Below, piece by piece: positions 36,214-45,313 of a DNA stretch of 64,000 bases (positions are counted from its first letter, which is position 1; each line of letters begins with the position of its first letter). The DNA is taken from assembly GCA_015061905.1 (NCBI GenBank), contig SUVQ01000005.1:33192-97191 (forward strand). Reading direction: 5' to 3'. Made by a program: the position numbers and the translations under genes. The stretch comes from Verrucomicrobiota bacterium. GTDB taxonomy: Bacteria; Verrucomicrobiota; Verrucomicrobiia; Opitutales; UBA953. The notes under the pieces were generated by a model. It had not been told where the DNA came from and did not search any database. It saw only the letters and a program-made list of their open reading frames with translations.

Positions 36214-37635
36214 ATGAAACAAAAAAATCTTTTCAAAATTTCCGCACTTTTCCTCGCCGCCGTCGCTTGGAGCGTTCCCGCAATCGCCGAAGAACATCAT
36301 CACAATGAGCACGGCGAACATTGTGCGCACAGCCACGACGAAAAAACTTCACACGAAACGCATGAACACGTTCACGGGGAAAACTGCTCGCACGCGCATG
36401 CTGCACATTCCCGTGAAGAGCACAATCCCGCGCACGAAACCCACGCCGCTTGCGACGGGAACGCACACAGCGACCACACACACGTTCATTCCCACGAAGC
36501 CCACGCGCACGATTCTCACGCGCATTCGCACCACGAAACCGTTATTACGATTTCCGATCGCGCGCGCCAATCCATCGCGATGGAAACGGAAAAAGTTTCC
36601 GCCGCGCCCGTCGTTTCCTCCAAATCTTATTACGGGCAAATGCTGATTCCGCCCGCCGCCGTCGAAACCTCCGCGCTTACCGCCAACGGAAGCGTCCGCT
36701 TTTTCGTGCGTCCCGGACAAAAAGTCGACGCGGGAACGCCGCTCTACGCCGTTTCCTCGCCGGAGCTCGTCGAAATGTCCGCCAACATGAAAGACGCCGA
36801 TGCCGCTCTCGCGCGTTCTCGCGCCGAACTTGAGTCGCTCAAATTCCGCCTCGCCCGCCTTGCCGAAATCGGAGTCAAAAACAGCGAACTCGAAAACGAA
36901 GCGCGCTTCAAGGAAGCCGAAATCATTTCCCTCGAAATCGCCGCCGAGCGTTCCCGCGCCCTTTGGAAACAAGCAACGGCGGGCGCGAATTTCTCCGACG
37001 GCACACTCACCGTTTTTGCGAAAAATCCCGCCACCGTCCAAAGCCTCGACCTCAACGAAGGCGCTTGGGGCGAACGCGGGCAAAGCGCACTTTCGCTCAT
37101 CAAATCCGCTCCGCTCGAATTTAAGGGCGTCGCGTTCGGGAACGACGATTTTTCAAACGCTGCCGCCGAGCTCGTCATTTCTTTCGCTAAACAGACATTG
37201 CGCCTCGCGGGAACGCTGCGCATCGCCTCGCAAATCGACGAAACCACGCAGGCGCGCACGATTTATTTCGTTCCCGAAAATCTGCCGGAGAAAATTTTCC
37301 CCGGGCAAGTTGCCCGCCTCGACGTTTTCATTCCCGAAGCCACGCAGGGGAAATTCGTTCTCGTGCCGAACAGTGCCGTCATCAAAGTCGGCGTCGACGA
37401 CGTCGTCTTCGTCTGCGACCCGAACGACCCGAACAAATTCATCGCGCGCAAAGTCAAAACGCTCCCGTCGCGTCGCGGCATGACGCCCGTTTCAGACATT
37501 CACGCCGGAGAAACCGTTGTATCCAAAGGCGGATACGAATTGAAATACGTACTTCCCGCAGACGGGAACTCGCCCAAACGCAAAACCGCCGGGCACTTTC
37601 ACGCCGACGGCAAATTCCACGAAGGAGAACACTAA
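36214..37635 (+). CDS. Periplasmic adaptor of the RND efflux pump, His-rich N-terminus
   Basis: The 473-residue protein has a signal peptide (FLAAVAWSVPAIA), then about 82 residues containing roughly 28 His plus several Cys, a strong metal-binding segment. A membrane-fusion fold follows, with FFVRPGQKVDAGTPLY (lipoyl-like) near 168, a helical hairpin, and PGQVARLDVFIPEA toward the end. Its neighbours are the outer-membrane factor and the RND pump. The His-rich segment probably buffers or delivers zinc, nickel, cobalt or copper to the pump; the ion is not known. Confidence 0.88.
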   Translation: MKQKNLFKISALFLAAVAWSVPAIAEEHHHNEHGEHCAHSHDEKTSHETHEHVHGENCSHAHAAHSREEHNPAHETHAACDGNAHSDHTHVHSHEAHAHDSHAHSHHETVITISDRARQSIAMETEKVSAAPVVSSKSYYGQMLIPPAAVETSALTANGSVRFFVRPGQKVDAGTPLYAVSSPELVEMSANMKDADAALARSRAELESLKFRLARLAEIGVKNSELENEARFKEAEIISLEIAAERSRALWKQATAGANFSDGTLTVFAKNPATVQSLDLNEGAWGERGQSALSLIKSAPLEFKGVAFGNDDFSNAAAELVISFAKQTLRLAGTLRIASQIDETTQARTIYFVPENLPEKIFPGQVARLDVFIPEATQGKFVLVPNSAVIKVGVDDVVFVCDPNDPNKFIARKVKTLPSRRGMTPVSDIHAGETVVSKGGYELKYVLPADGNSPKRKTAGHFHADGKFHEGEH

Positions 37636-37830
37636 GAAAAGCTGAGAGCTAAAAGATTAAAGCTTAAAGGTTAGATAGAATTAGGAATCCCAAATTCCGA
37701 GTTTCGAATTAATACCGGCGTTTTGCCCCGGCAAAACGATTCACAAAGCATTCGGAACTCGCGATTCGAAATTCGCAATTCGTTCACGCGCCTCCTCTCT
37801 CAACCATTTTTTCACTATAAATTTTTTCCC
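37636..37830. other. Intergenic region between adaptor and RND pump
   Basis: This 195-base gap begins with the purine-rich AAGCTTAAAG-type repeat (AAAGCTGAGAGCTAAAAG). It then holds a perfect 9-base hairpin, CGTTTTGCC-CC-GGCAAAACG, near 37720. AATTCGAAA-type words repeat on either side. No gene is seen. The hairpin may slow transcription between the two genes. Confidence 0.5.
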
Positions 37831-40800
37831 ATGATGGATTCACTGATTGCATTTTGTTTGCGGAAACGCATTACGGTTTTGCTACTGATGCTTCTGCTCG
37901 TCGCCGCATCGCTTTTTGTTTTGAAAAATACACCGATCGACGTGTTCCCGGAATTGCGCGTGCCGCGCGTAACGATTCAAACCGAAGCCGGCGGGCTGAC
38001 GGCAGAAGAAGTCGAACGCTACATCACGATTCCCGTCGAATCCGCGATGAACGGCACGGCGGGCGTAAAGGAAGTGCGCTCTTCGTCCGGCGGCGGACTC
38101 TCATTTGTCTGGGTGGATTTCGATTGGGACACGGATATTTACCTTGCTCGCCAAATCGTCACGGAACGCCTCGCGAGCGTGCGCTCATCGCTCCCGGAAA
38201 ATGTTGACGTCGAACTTGCACCGATTGTTTCCGTCACGGGCGAAATCATGCTTATCGCGCTCACACCGGACGCGTCGTTTGAAAAACTTTCCGCCGAAGA
38301 GAAAAATCAGCGTCTGCTCGACATGCGCCAGCTTGCGGAATATCGCTTGCGAAATCGCCTGCTCGCGATTCCCGGCGTCGGGCAGGTTACCGTGCTCGGC
38401 GGGCGTTTGCCGGAATATCAAATCGTTTACGATCCCGCGCGCTTGCGTCAGGCAAATGTTTCGATTGACGATTTGAAAGCCGCCGTTGCCGCCGCCGGTT
38501 CAGCCGAGCCTGCCGGCTACCTCGAAGATGTCGCCGGGCTGGAACTTCCGCTCCAACAGGATTCCCGCGTTGAAACGCTTGAGCAAATCCGCCGCTCACT
38601 CGTTCCCGCGCACGCCTCGGGAACGGTAAAAATCGAAGACCTTGCGGAAGTCAAAATCGACGGTGCACCTCGGCGCGGGAACGCCGGCTTTATGGGAACC
38701 GATGCGATTGTGCTTTCCGTGCAAAAAGTGCCCGGGGCCAACACGCAGAAACTGACACAAGCCGTCGACCGCGCCGTCAAAGAATTTTCCGCGAGCCAGC
38801 TTCCCGCCGGCATGGAGCTCCACGTCGACGCCTACCGCCAATCCGACTTCATCGAGCTTTCGCTTGCCAACGGTGCCGAAACACTGCTTACGGCGGGTAT
38901 TGTCGTCATGCTCGTCATTTTCCTGACTTTGCTGAACGTGCGCACGGCACTCATTACGCTTGCCGCGATGCCGCTTTCGATACTTTTCGCGTTTCTGTTT
39001 TTCCCGATGTTCGATTTAGCGATCAACATCATGACACTCGGCGGCTTGGCGGTTGCCGTCGGCGACGTCGTCGACAACGCGATTATTTTCGTCGAAATCG
39101 CATGGCGAAAACTTTCAGAAAACGCCGCGCTCCCGCCGGACAAACGCCGTTCGAAATTCGACGTGCTCATGGGCGCAAAAAACGAAATTCTCGGCTCCAT
39201 CGGCTACTCGTCGGTGATTATTTTGCTCGTGTTCACGCCGGTGCTTTTCCTTTCCGGCTTGGAAGGTCAATTTTTCCGCCCGCTCGGCATTTCGTTCATG
39301 CTCGCTTTTGCGATGTCGCTCGTCGTTGCGGTAACGGTTGTTCCCGTGCTTTGCTCGCTCGCGTTCCGCGAAAAGAAAAGCGCACAAGCCGTTCCCGCCG
39401 CAAACGAAACAAGCCCTGCCGCGCAGGAAAGTTTTTCCGTGCGCCAAATCCGTCGCCTCTACATGCCGATTCTGAATTTCTGCCTGCGCCGCGCAAAAAG
39501 CGTGGTCGCGGGAACGCTCATGCTCACGGCGGGCGCGCTTTGGCTGGCGAGCACTTTCGGAGCGAGTTTTCTCCCGCCGTTTAACGAAGATTGCTACACG
39601 GTCTTCGTCAACGCCGTGCCGGGAACTTCGCTCGACGAAACCGAACGCATCGCCCGCCAATGCGCAAAAAAAGTGGAAAAAATCGACGGTGTCATCAGCG
39701 TCGCTCAGCGCACCGGTCGCGCCGAAAATGACGAACACGCCGAGCCCGTTTCCGCCTCGGAAATCCTCGTGCGCGTGGATTTGAAAAAAGATCAACGCGA
39801 GCTTCGCGCAGAAATTCAGGACGCCATCGAAGGTATTCCGGGAACGTCCACGATGATCGGCTATCCGCTCGCGCACCGCATTTCCGCCGCTCTTTCCGGC
39901 TCCAACTCCGAAATGGCAATCAATATTTACGGAAGCGAACTGCCGCAACTGCGCCAAGCTGCGCTCAAAGCCAAGGAAATTTTGGAAAAACTCCCCGAGG
40001 TCGCCGACGCACGCGCCAACCGCGAAGTCATGGTCGATACGATTCGCATTCGTTACAATCAGGAAATTCTCGGCGTTTACGGGCTCACGATTGCCGAAGC
40101 CGCCGAGCAGGTTTCCACCGCAATCAACGGCGCAAAACTCGGCGAAGTCATCAAAAATCAGGACCGCTGGAACATCGTTATGCGCCTCGCTCCCGAGTTG
40201 CGCATGTCCGTCGACGACGTGCGCAACCTCGAACTCATCGGCACGAACGGACGAGCCGTCCGCCTCGGAGAAGCTGCCGACGTTTCCCGCGAGGAAATCA
40301 CCAATCTGATTTTGCGCGACAACACACTCCGCAAAGCCATGATTTCCTGCAATCCCGCGCCGGATTCCAACCTCGGCGACCTCGTCAAAGCCTGTCGCGA
40401 AAAGCTCGATCCCGCGATGCACGAACTCGGTTGCACCGTCGAATACGCGGGAACGATTCAGGCGCGCGAATCCGCTGCGCAACGCCTTTACCTGCTCGGC
40501 GCGGCGATTCTCATCGCAATTATTTTTCTGCTCACCGCCGCGCTCGGAAGCCTACGCAGCGCGCTCGTAACGCTCGTCAATATTCCGCTCTGCCTCATCG
40601 GCGGGATCGCGGCAGTGTTCATCGCAACGCCGGGAACGCTTGCATCCGTCTTCGGCGGCGGGCACTACATTGCGCCGATTCTGTCCGTCGCATCGATTGT
40701 CGGCTTCGTTACCGTTATCGGTTTCGGCGTGCGCTCCGGCTTGATTCTGATGAACCGTTATCGCGATTTGCGTAATGACGGAATGGATACGGAAAACGCA

Positions 40801-41019
40801 ATCCGCGTCGGCTCGCTCGAACGCGTCGTGCCGATTATTATGACTTCTTTGACGACGGAACTCGGCTTGCTGCCGCTGATTTTCGCGATAGACCAACCCG
40901 GCGGCGAACTGCTCGGCCCGCTCGCGCTCGTCCAATTCGGCGGGCTTATCTCCGCGACCGTGCTTTCCCTCCTCGTCGTTCCCGCCGCCTCCAAACTCCT
41001 GGCAACGAAAAAAGCATAA
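37831..41019 (+). CDS. Heavy-metal/multidrug RND efflux pump, CusA/CzcA-like
   Basis: The 1062-residue inner-membrane pump has 12 membrane helices in the RND layout, beginning LIAFCLRKRITVLLLMLLLV. TM4 reads GGLAVAVGDVVDNAIIFVE; it keeps the Asp and Glu of the proton relay but has Ala where CzcA pumps have the first Asp, and it does not read like CusA either, so metal class is open. Large periplasmic loops, e.g. FLSGLEGQFFRPLGISF, are normal. I use the first of two ATGs (37831); the track start at 37723 lies in the intergenic region. It ends the CsoR operon. Confidence 0.9.
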   Translation: MMDSLIAFCLRKRITVLLLMLLLVAASLFVLKNTPIDVFPELRVPRVTIQTEAGGLTAEEVERYITIPVESAMNGTAGVKEVRSSSGGGLSFVWVDFDWDTDIYLARQIVTERLASVRSSLPENVDVELAPIVSVTGEIMLIALTPDASFEKLSAEEKNQRLLDMRQLAEYRLRNRLLAIPGVGQVTVLGGRLPEYQIVYDPARLRQANVSIDDLKAAVAAAGSAEPAGYLEDVAGLELPLQQDSRVETLEQIRRSLVPAHASGTVKIEDLAEVKIDGAPRRGNAGFMGTDAIVLSVQKVPGANTQKLTQAVDRAVKEFSASQLPAGMELHVDAYRQSDFIELSLANGAETLLTAGIVVMLVIFLTLLNVRTALITLAAMPLSILFAFLFFPMFDLAINIMTLGGLAVAVGDVVDNAIIFVEIAWRKLSENAALPPDKRRSKFDVLMGAKNEILGSIGYSSVIILLVFTPVLFLSGLEGQFFRPLGISFMLAFAMSLVVAVTVVPVLCSLAFREKKSAQAVPAANETSPAAQESFSVRQIRRLYMPILNFCLRRAKSVVAGTLMLTAGALWLASTFGASFLPPFNEDCYTVFVNAVPGTSLDETERIARQCAKKVEKIDGVISVAQRTGRAENDEHAEPVSASEILVRVDLKKDQRELRAEIQDAIEGIPGTSTMIGYPLAHRISAALSGSNSEMAINIYGSELPQLRQAALKAKEILEKLPEVADARANREVMVDTIRIRYNQEILGVYGLTIAEAAEQVSTAINGAKLGEVIKNQDRWNIVMRLAPELRMSVDDVRNLELIGTNGRAVRLGEAADVSREEITNLILRDNTLRKAMISCNPAPDSNLGDLVKACREKLDPAMHELGCTVEYAGTIQARESAAQRLYLLGAAILIAIIFLLTAALGSLRSALVTLVNIPLCLIGGIAAVFIATPGTLASVFGGGHYIAPILSVASIVGFVTVIGFGVRSGLILMNRYRDLRNDGMDTENAIRVGSLERVVPIIMTSLTTELGLLPLIFAIDQPGGELLGPLALVQFGGLISATVLSLLVVPAASKLLATKKA

Positions 41020-41029
41020 AAAGAGAAAT

Positions 41030-41070
41030 TTCTGCGGCATTGCGTTCCCGATTAAAACGTTGCCGCAGAA
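41030..41070. promoter_or_regulatory. Inverted repeat upstream of fabV
   Basis: TTCTGCGGCA at 41030 pairs exactly with TGCCGCAGAA ending at 41070, with a further CGTT/AACG pairing inside. It lies 28 bases before the fabV start and 11 after the pump stop. Without a T-run it is more likely a regulator site or mRNA element than a terminator. Confidence 0.55.
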
Positions 41071-41098
41071 GAGCAAATTTCGCAAAATTCCAATCACT

Positions 41099-42292
41099 AT
41101 GGCAAAACAAGTCGTCTCTCCCCGCGTTCGCGGATTCGTTTGCATTACGGCTCACCCGGAAGGTTGCGCCGCTCACGTTCGCGAGCAAATCGCCTATGTA
41201 AAAAGCCGCCCGACCATGAAGAACGGTCCGAAAAACGTTCTCGTCATCGGTTCTTCCACGGGCTACGGGCTTGCTTCGCGCATTTCCGCCGCGTTCGGCT
41301 CGAACGCCAATACTTTCGGCGTTTATTTTGAACGCCCGAGCGCCAACAATAAACCGGCAAGCGCCGGCTGGTATAACACCGCCGCTTTCGAAGCCGAGGC
41401 GAAAAAAGCCGGGCTCTACGCCGCTTCCGTCAACGGGGACGCATTTTCCGCCGAGCTTAAAACGCAAGTTATTGAGCGCCTCAAAAAGGAAATGCCGCAA
41501 ATCGACCTCGTTGTTTACTCGCTTGCCGCTCCGCGCCGCACCGATCCCGTTACGGGCGAAGTTTACAAGTCCGTTTTGAAAACCGTCGGAGAACCGTTTG
41601 TATCCAAAAATTTAAATACGGACCAAAAACTCGTCAACGAAGCGACGATTGAGCCCGCTAATGAGGAAGAAGTTAAAGCGACGATTAAAGTCATGGGCGG
41701 AGAAGACTGGAAACTTTGGATTGACGCGCTCGACGAAGCCGGGCTTCTTGCCGAAGGTTGCCAATCCGTCGCGTATTCTTACATCGGACCGTCGCTGACT
41801 TGGCCGATTTACAAAGACGGTTCTATCGGACAGGCGAAAAAAGACCTTTACGCCAAAGCGAAAGAAATCGATGCGATTTTGAAAATCAAGCGCGGGCGTG
41901 CTTTTGTTTCCGTGAACAAAGCTCTCGTTACGCAGGCATCGTCGGCAATTCCGGTGGTCCCGCTTTACATCTCAATTCTTTTCAAAGTGATGAAAGCCAA
42001 GGGGCTTCACGAAGGTTGCGTTGAGCAAATTCAGCGCCTCTTCGAAACACAAATGTATAACGACAACGCCGTTAACTACGACGAAAACGGACTTGTCCGT
42101 ATCGACGATTGGGAAATGCGCGACGACGTTCAGAAAGAAGTTTTTGAAATTTGGCCGAAGGTTTCCACGGAAAATCTCCTCGAACTCACGGATTTCGACG
42201 GCTATCAGAAAGAATTTCTTAAGCTTTTCGGCTTCGGCGTAGACGGTGTCGATTATTCGGCGGAAGTGGAAGTCGAAGTCCCGATCGGATAG
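41099..42292 (+). CDS. fabV: Enoyl-ACP reductase / trans-2-enoyl-CoA reductase
   Basis: FabV completes each fatty-acid elongation cycle and is typically resistant to triclosan. The NAD-binding motif GSSTGYGLASR appears near residue 55, and the active-site Tyr-x8-Lys is IYKDGSIGQAK. The C-terminal helix DWEMRDDVQKEVFEIWP is typical. I use the ATG at 41099 (MAKQVVSPRV). It is followed by a perfect palindromic terminator. Confidence 0.95.
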   Translation: MAKQVVSPRVRGFVCITAHPEGCAAHVREQIAYVKSRPTMKNGPKNVLVIGSSTGYGLASRISAAFGSNANTFGVYFERPSANNKPASAGWYNTAAFEAEAKKAGLYAASVNGDAFSAELKTQVIERLKKEMPQIDLVVYSLAAPRRTDPVTGEVYKSVLKTVGEPFVSKNLNTDQKLVNEATIEPANEEEVKATIKVMGGEDWKLWIDALDEAGLLAEGCQSVAYSYIGPSLTWPIYKDGSIGQAKKDLYAKAKEIDAILKIKRGRAFVSVNKALVTQASSAIPVVPLYISILFKVMKAKGLHEGCVEQIQRLFETQMYNDNAVNYDENGLVRIDDWEMRDDVQKEVFEIWPKVSTENLLELTDFDGYQKEFLKLFGFGVDGVDYSAEVEVEVPIG

Positions 42293-42310
42293 TGGAAAAG
42301 CTTAAAGCTT

Positions 42311-42340
42311 AAAGAGCGTTCCCGCGCGGGAACGCTCTTT
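42311..42340. terminator. Perfect 30-base palindromic terminator after fabV
   Basis: The half-site AAAGAGCGTTCCCGC is followed immediately by its exact complement, so the stem has no unpaired loop beyond the minimal fold, and TTTTG follows. The stem is two inverted copies of the genome-wide word. It sits between convergent fabV and leuS. Confidence 0.88.
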
Positions 42341-42370
42341 TGTTTCTGCCGGGAAGTTTTATCCGAACAA

Positions 42371-42404
42371 AAAAACGTTCCCGCGAAACATCTCACGGGA
42401 ACGC
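42371..42404 (-). terminator. Intrinsic terminator of leuS
   Basis: On the minus strand CGTTCCCG and CGGGAACG pair across a 12-base loop, followed by a T-run (the A-run at 42369-42375 on the plus strand). It lies 35 bases after the leuS stop codon and is separate from the fabV terminator. Confidence 0.8.
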
Positions 42405-42438
42405 TTCTTTAAGCCTTAAGCTCTAACCTTTAAGCTCT

Positions 42439-45036
42439 TTATTTCACTACGATGTTGACGAGCTTGCCGGGAACGACGATTTCGCGGACGATTTCCTTGC
42501 CGTCGATGAATTTTTGAACCGTCGTATCCGCTTTTGCGGCGGCAATCATCGCATCCTTCGTCGCGCCGACGGGAAGTTTCGCTTCGCTGCGGCGCTTGCC
42601 GTTGACGGAGAAAACAATCGTCACGGAATCTTCGACGAGCTTCGCTTCGTCGCAAACCGGCCACGCGGCAACGCAAACCGAGCCCGTTTCGCCGAGGCGG
42701 CTCCAAAGTTCTTCCGCGATGTGCGGCGCAAACGGCGCGATGAGCTTGAGCAAGCCGCGCGCAGTTTCACGCGTGAACGCCGGCTCTTTTTCGAGCGCAT
42801 TCATCAGAATCATGTATTGCGAAATCGCCGTGTTGAAGCCGAGCGATTCGATATCGGACGAAATTTTCTTAATCGATTGGTGGAAAACGCGTTGGAAGTC
42901 GGAGCTTTCCTGCGCGGAATCGGAAATGCGCGCCGAGAGCGTTCCCGTCGTTTCGTCAATAAACTGACGCCACAGGCGGCGCAACAGACGCGCCACGCCT
43001 TCGATCCCTTTCGTATTCCACGGCTTCATCGCTTCGAGCGGCCCGAGGAACATCAGATAAAGCCGCAACGCGTCCGTTCCGTAGTCGGCAACGATTTGGT
43101 CGGGATTAACGACGTTCCCGCGCGATTTCGACATTTTTTCGCCGTCTTCGCCGAGAATAATCCCTTGGTGGAAAAGGCGCGTGAACGGCTCAGGCGTGGA
43201 AAGCACGCCGATGTCGTAAAGGAAGCGATGCCAGAAGCGTGCGTAAAGCAGGTGAAGCACGGCGTGTTCGGCGCCGCCGATGTAGAAGTCCGGCGTTTTC
43301 CAATACGCGAACGCTTCGGGCTCGACGGGCGCGCCGTCGAAATCCGGCGAAAGGTAGCGCAGATAATACCAGCAAGAGCCTGCCCACTGCGGCATCGTGT
43401 TTGTTTCGCGCGTGGCGGCGACCCAGCCTTCCGGCGCGGCTTCGCCTTCGGCGCGGGAACGCGTTTCGCCTGTCGCGAGGTTGATGAAAACGTTTACCCA
43501 GCCCTTTGCGTTTGCAAGCGGAGACTCGCCCGTTCCCGAGGGTTTGTAGGATTCGACTTCCGGCAGTTCGAGCGGGAGCGCGGACGCCGGGAGCGCCACG
43601 GCGACGAGCGTTTCTCCGTCGAGCGTTTTGTAGGAAATTTTTTCCTGCGGCATAAATTCGCGCAACGCGGAATCCGCCGGGATTTTTTCATAATCGTTTT
43701 CCGAAACCCAAACAATCGGGAACGGCTCGCCCCAGTAGCGTTGGCGCGAAAAGAGCCAGTCGCGGAGCTTGTAATTGACGGTGCCGCGTCCCCAGCCCTG
43801 TTCTTCAACGTATTTCGTAATCGCTTTTTTCGATTCGGAGGTCGGCATTCCCGTAAATTTTCCGGAATTGACGAGCACGCCGTTGGCGACAAATGAGGCT
43901 TCCTGCACATCGACTTTCGCATCGGGATTATCCACGACTTGAATAATCGGAATATTGTGCGCTTTGGCAAAATCCCAGTCGCGTTCGTCGTGCGCGGGAA
44001 CCGCCATAATCGCGCCCGTGCCGTAGCCCATGAGCACGTAGTCGGCAACCCACACGGGAACGCGATCGCCGTTGAGCGGATTGATGGCGTAGCAACCCGT
44101 GAAAACGCCGGTTTTTTCCTTTGCCAAATCCGTGCGTTCCAAGTCGGATTTGTTGCGCGCTTTTTCGACGTAGGCTTCGACTTCAGCGCGTTTTTCCGGT
44201 GCCGTGAGGCGTTCCCGCAGCGGATGCTCCGGCGCGATAACCATGTAGGTTACGCCGTAAAGCGTGTCCGGGCGCGTGGTGAAAATTTTGAGCTTTGTCG
44301 CGGGATCATCGGCGAGCGGGAATTCGACTTCCGCGCCTTCGCTGCGCCCGATCCAGTTTTTCTGCAAACGCTTCGTGGAATCGGGCCAGTTCAGAGCATC
44401 CAAGCCCGCAATGAGTTTTTCCGCGTAAGCGGTGATTTTCAAAACCCACTGGCGAATCGGGCGGCGTTCGACCGGGAAGTTCCCGCGTTCGCTGCGCGGA
44501 CCTTCGTCAGTGTTGAGGACTTCTTCGTTCGCAAGGACGGTGCCGAGTTCCGGGCAGAACCAAACCGGTTTGTCGTCAACATAAGCCAAGCCGTGTTTGA
44601 AAAGATTGAGGAAAATCCACTGCGTCCACTTAAAATATTTTGAATCGATGGTCGCGATTTCGCGTTCCCAGTCGATGGCGAAACCGAGCATTTGGAGCTG
44701 GCGACGGAAATTGTCGATGTTTTCCAGCGTTTGCCCGCGCGGGTGGTTGCCGGTTTTGATGGCGTATTGTTCGGCGGGAAGCCCGAACGCGTCCCAGCCC
44801 ATCGGGTGAAGCACGTTGAAGCCCTTGGCGCGTTTGTAGCGCGCGAGAATATCGGAGCCGGTGTAGCCTTCCGGGTGCCCGATGTGAAGCCCCGCCGCCG
44901 ACGGATACGGGAACATGTCGAGCACGTAAAATTTCGGTTTGTCCGACTTGTTTTCGGCGCGGAACGTCTTGTCGTCCGCCCAGAATTTCTGCCAGCGTTT
45001 TTCGATTTCGGAAAAATTATATTCGGAAGAGCTCAT
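42439..45036 (-). CDS. leuS: Leucyl-tRNA synthetase
   Basis: Class I synthetase of 865 residues. HIGH motif in GLHIGHPEGYTG near residue 51; KMSKS in EKMSKSRGNVVNPD near 643; editing domain text YGTGAIMAVPAHDERDWDFA in part near 338; C-terminal anticodon-binding domain with LIAPFAPHIAEELW. The start at 45036 (MSSSEYNFSEIEKRW) is the family N-terminus. Confidence 0.97.
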   Translation of the reverse strand: MSSSEYNFSEIEKRWQKFWADDKTFRAENKSDKPKFYVLDMFPYPSAAGLHIGHPEGYTGSDILARYKRAKGFNVLHPMGWDAFGLPAEQYAIKTGNHPRGQTLENIDNFRRQLQMLGFAIDWEREIATIDSKYFKWTQWIFLNLFKHGLAYVDDKPVWFCPELGTVLANEEVLNTDEGPRSERGNFPVERRPIRQWVLKITAYAEKLIAGLDALNWPDSTKRLQKNWIGRSEGAEVEFPLADDPATKLKIFTTRPDTLYGVTYMVIAPEHPLRERLTAPEKRAEVEAYVEKARNKSDLERTDLAKEKTGVFTGCYAINPLNGDRVPVWVADYVLMGYGTGAIMAVPAHDERDWDFAKAHNIPIIQVVDNPDAKVDVQEASFVANGVLVNSGKFTGMPTSESKKAITKYVEEQGWGRGTVNYKLRDWLFSRQRYWGEPFPIVWVSENDYEKIPADSALREFMPQEKISYKTLDGETLVAVALPASALPLELPEVESYKPSGTGESPLANAKGWVNVFINLATGETRSRAEGEAAPEGWVAATRETNTMPQWAGSCWYYLRYLSPDFDGAPVEPEAFAYWKTPDFYIGGAEHAVLHLLYARFWHRFLYDIGVLSTPEPFTRLFHQGIILGEDGEKMSKSRGNVVNPDQIVADYGTDALRLYLMFLGPLEAMKPWNTKGIEGVARLLRRLWRQFIDETTGTLSARISDSAQESSDFQRVFHQSIKKISSDIESLGFNTAISQYMILMNALEKEPAFTRETARGLLKLIAPFAPHIAEELWSRLGETGSVCVAAWPVCDEAKLVEDSVTIVFSVNGKRRSEAKLPVGATKDAMIAAAKADTTVQKFIDGKEIVREIVVPGKLVNIVVK

Positions 45037-45313
45037 GTAAAAAAGTATTTCGGCTCATCGTAGATTTTTCGCGGGAACGGCGCAAATTAAAATCTTCTGC
45101 GTGTTGTTTTTGCCTTGAAGAAAAATAAGGAAATGCCGGGGCGCGTGTTCTTCCGTTTTTTTTCGCGCAAACCCGCAGAGTGATTTTAACGAATGCCTTG
45201 ATTTTATCTTTGCGTTAAAAATATTCGTGAAAATTCGTATTGCCTCGTGATTTCTTCTATTTTCCCGCCTTTGTTGCTTGCGTCGAGAGATGATTTTTTC
45301 GAAGATTTCGCGC
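45037..45313. other. Intergenic region between leuS and the sulfatase
   Basis: These 277 bases between divergent genes contain T-rich and A-rich tracts, one copy of the CGGGAAC word and no gene, repeat or RNA that I can support. Promoters for both genes should lie here; I could not choose a convincing -35/-10 pair. Confidence 0.4.

Noticed and set aside
37636-37830. Possible tRNA or small RNA gene
   Set aside because: Hairpins and AATTCGAAA words are present but there is no cloverleaf or T-loop pattern.
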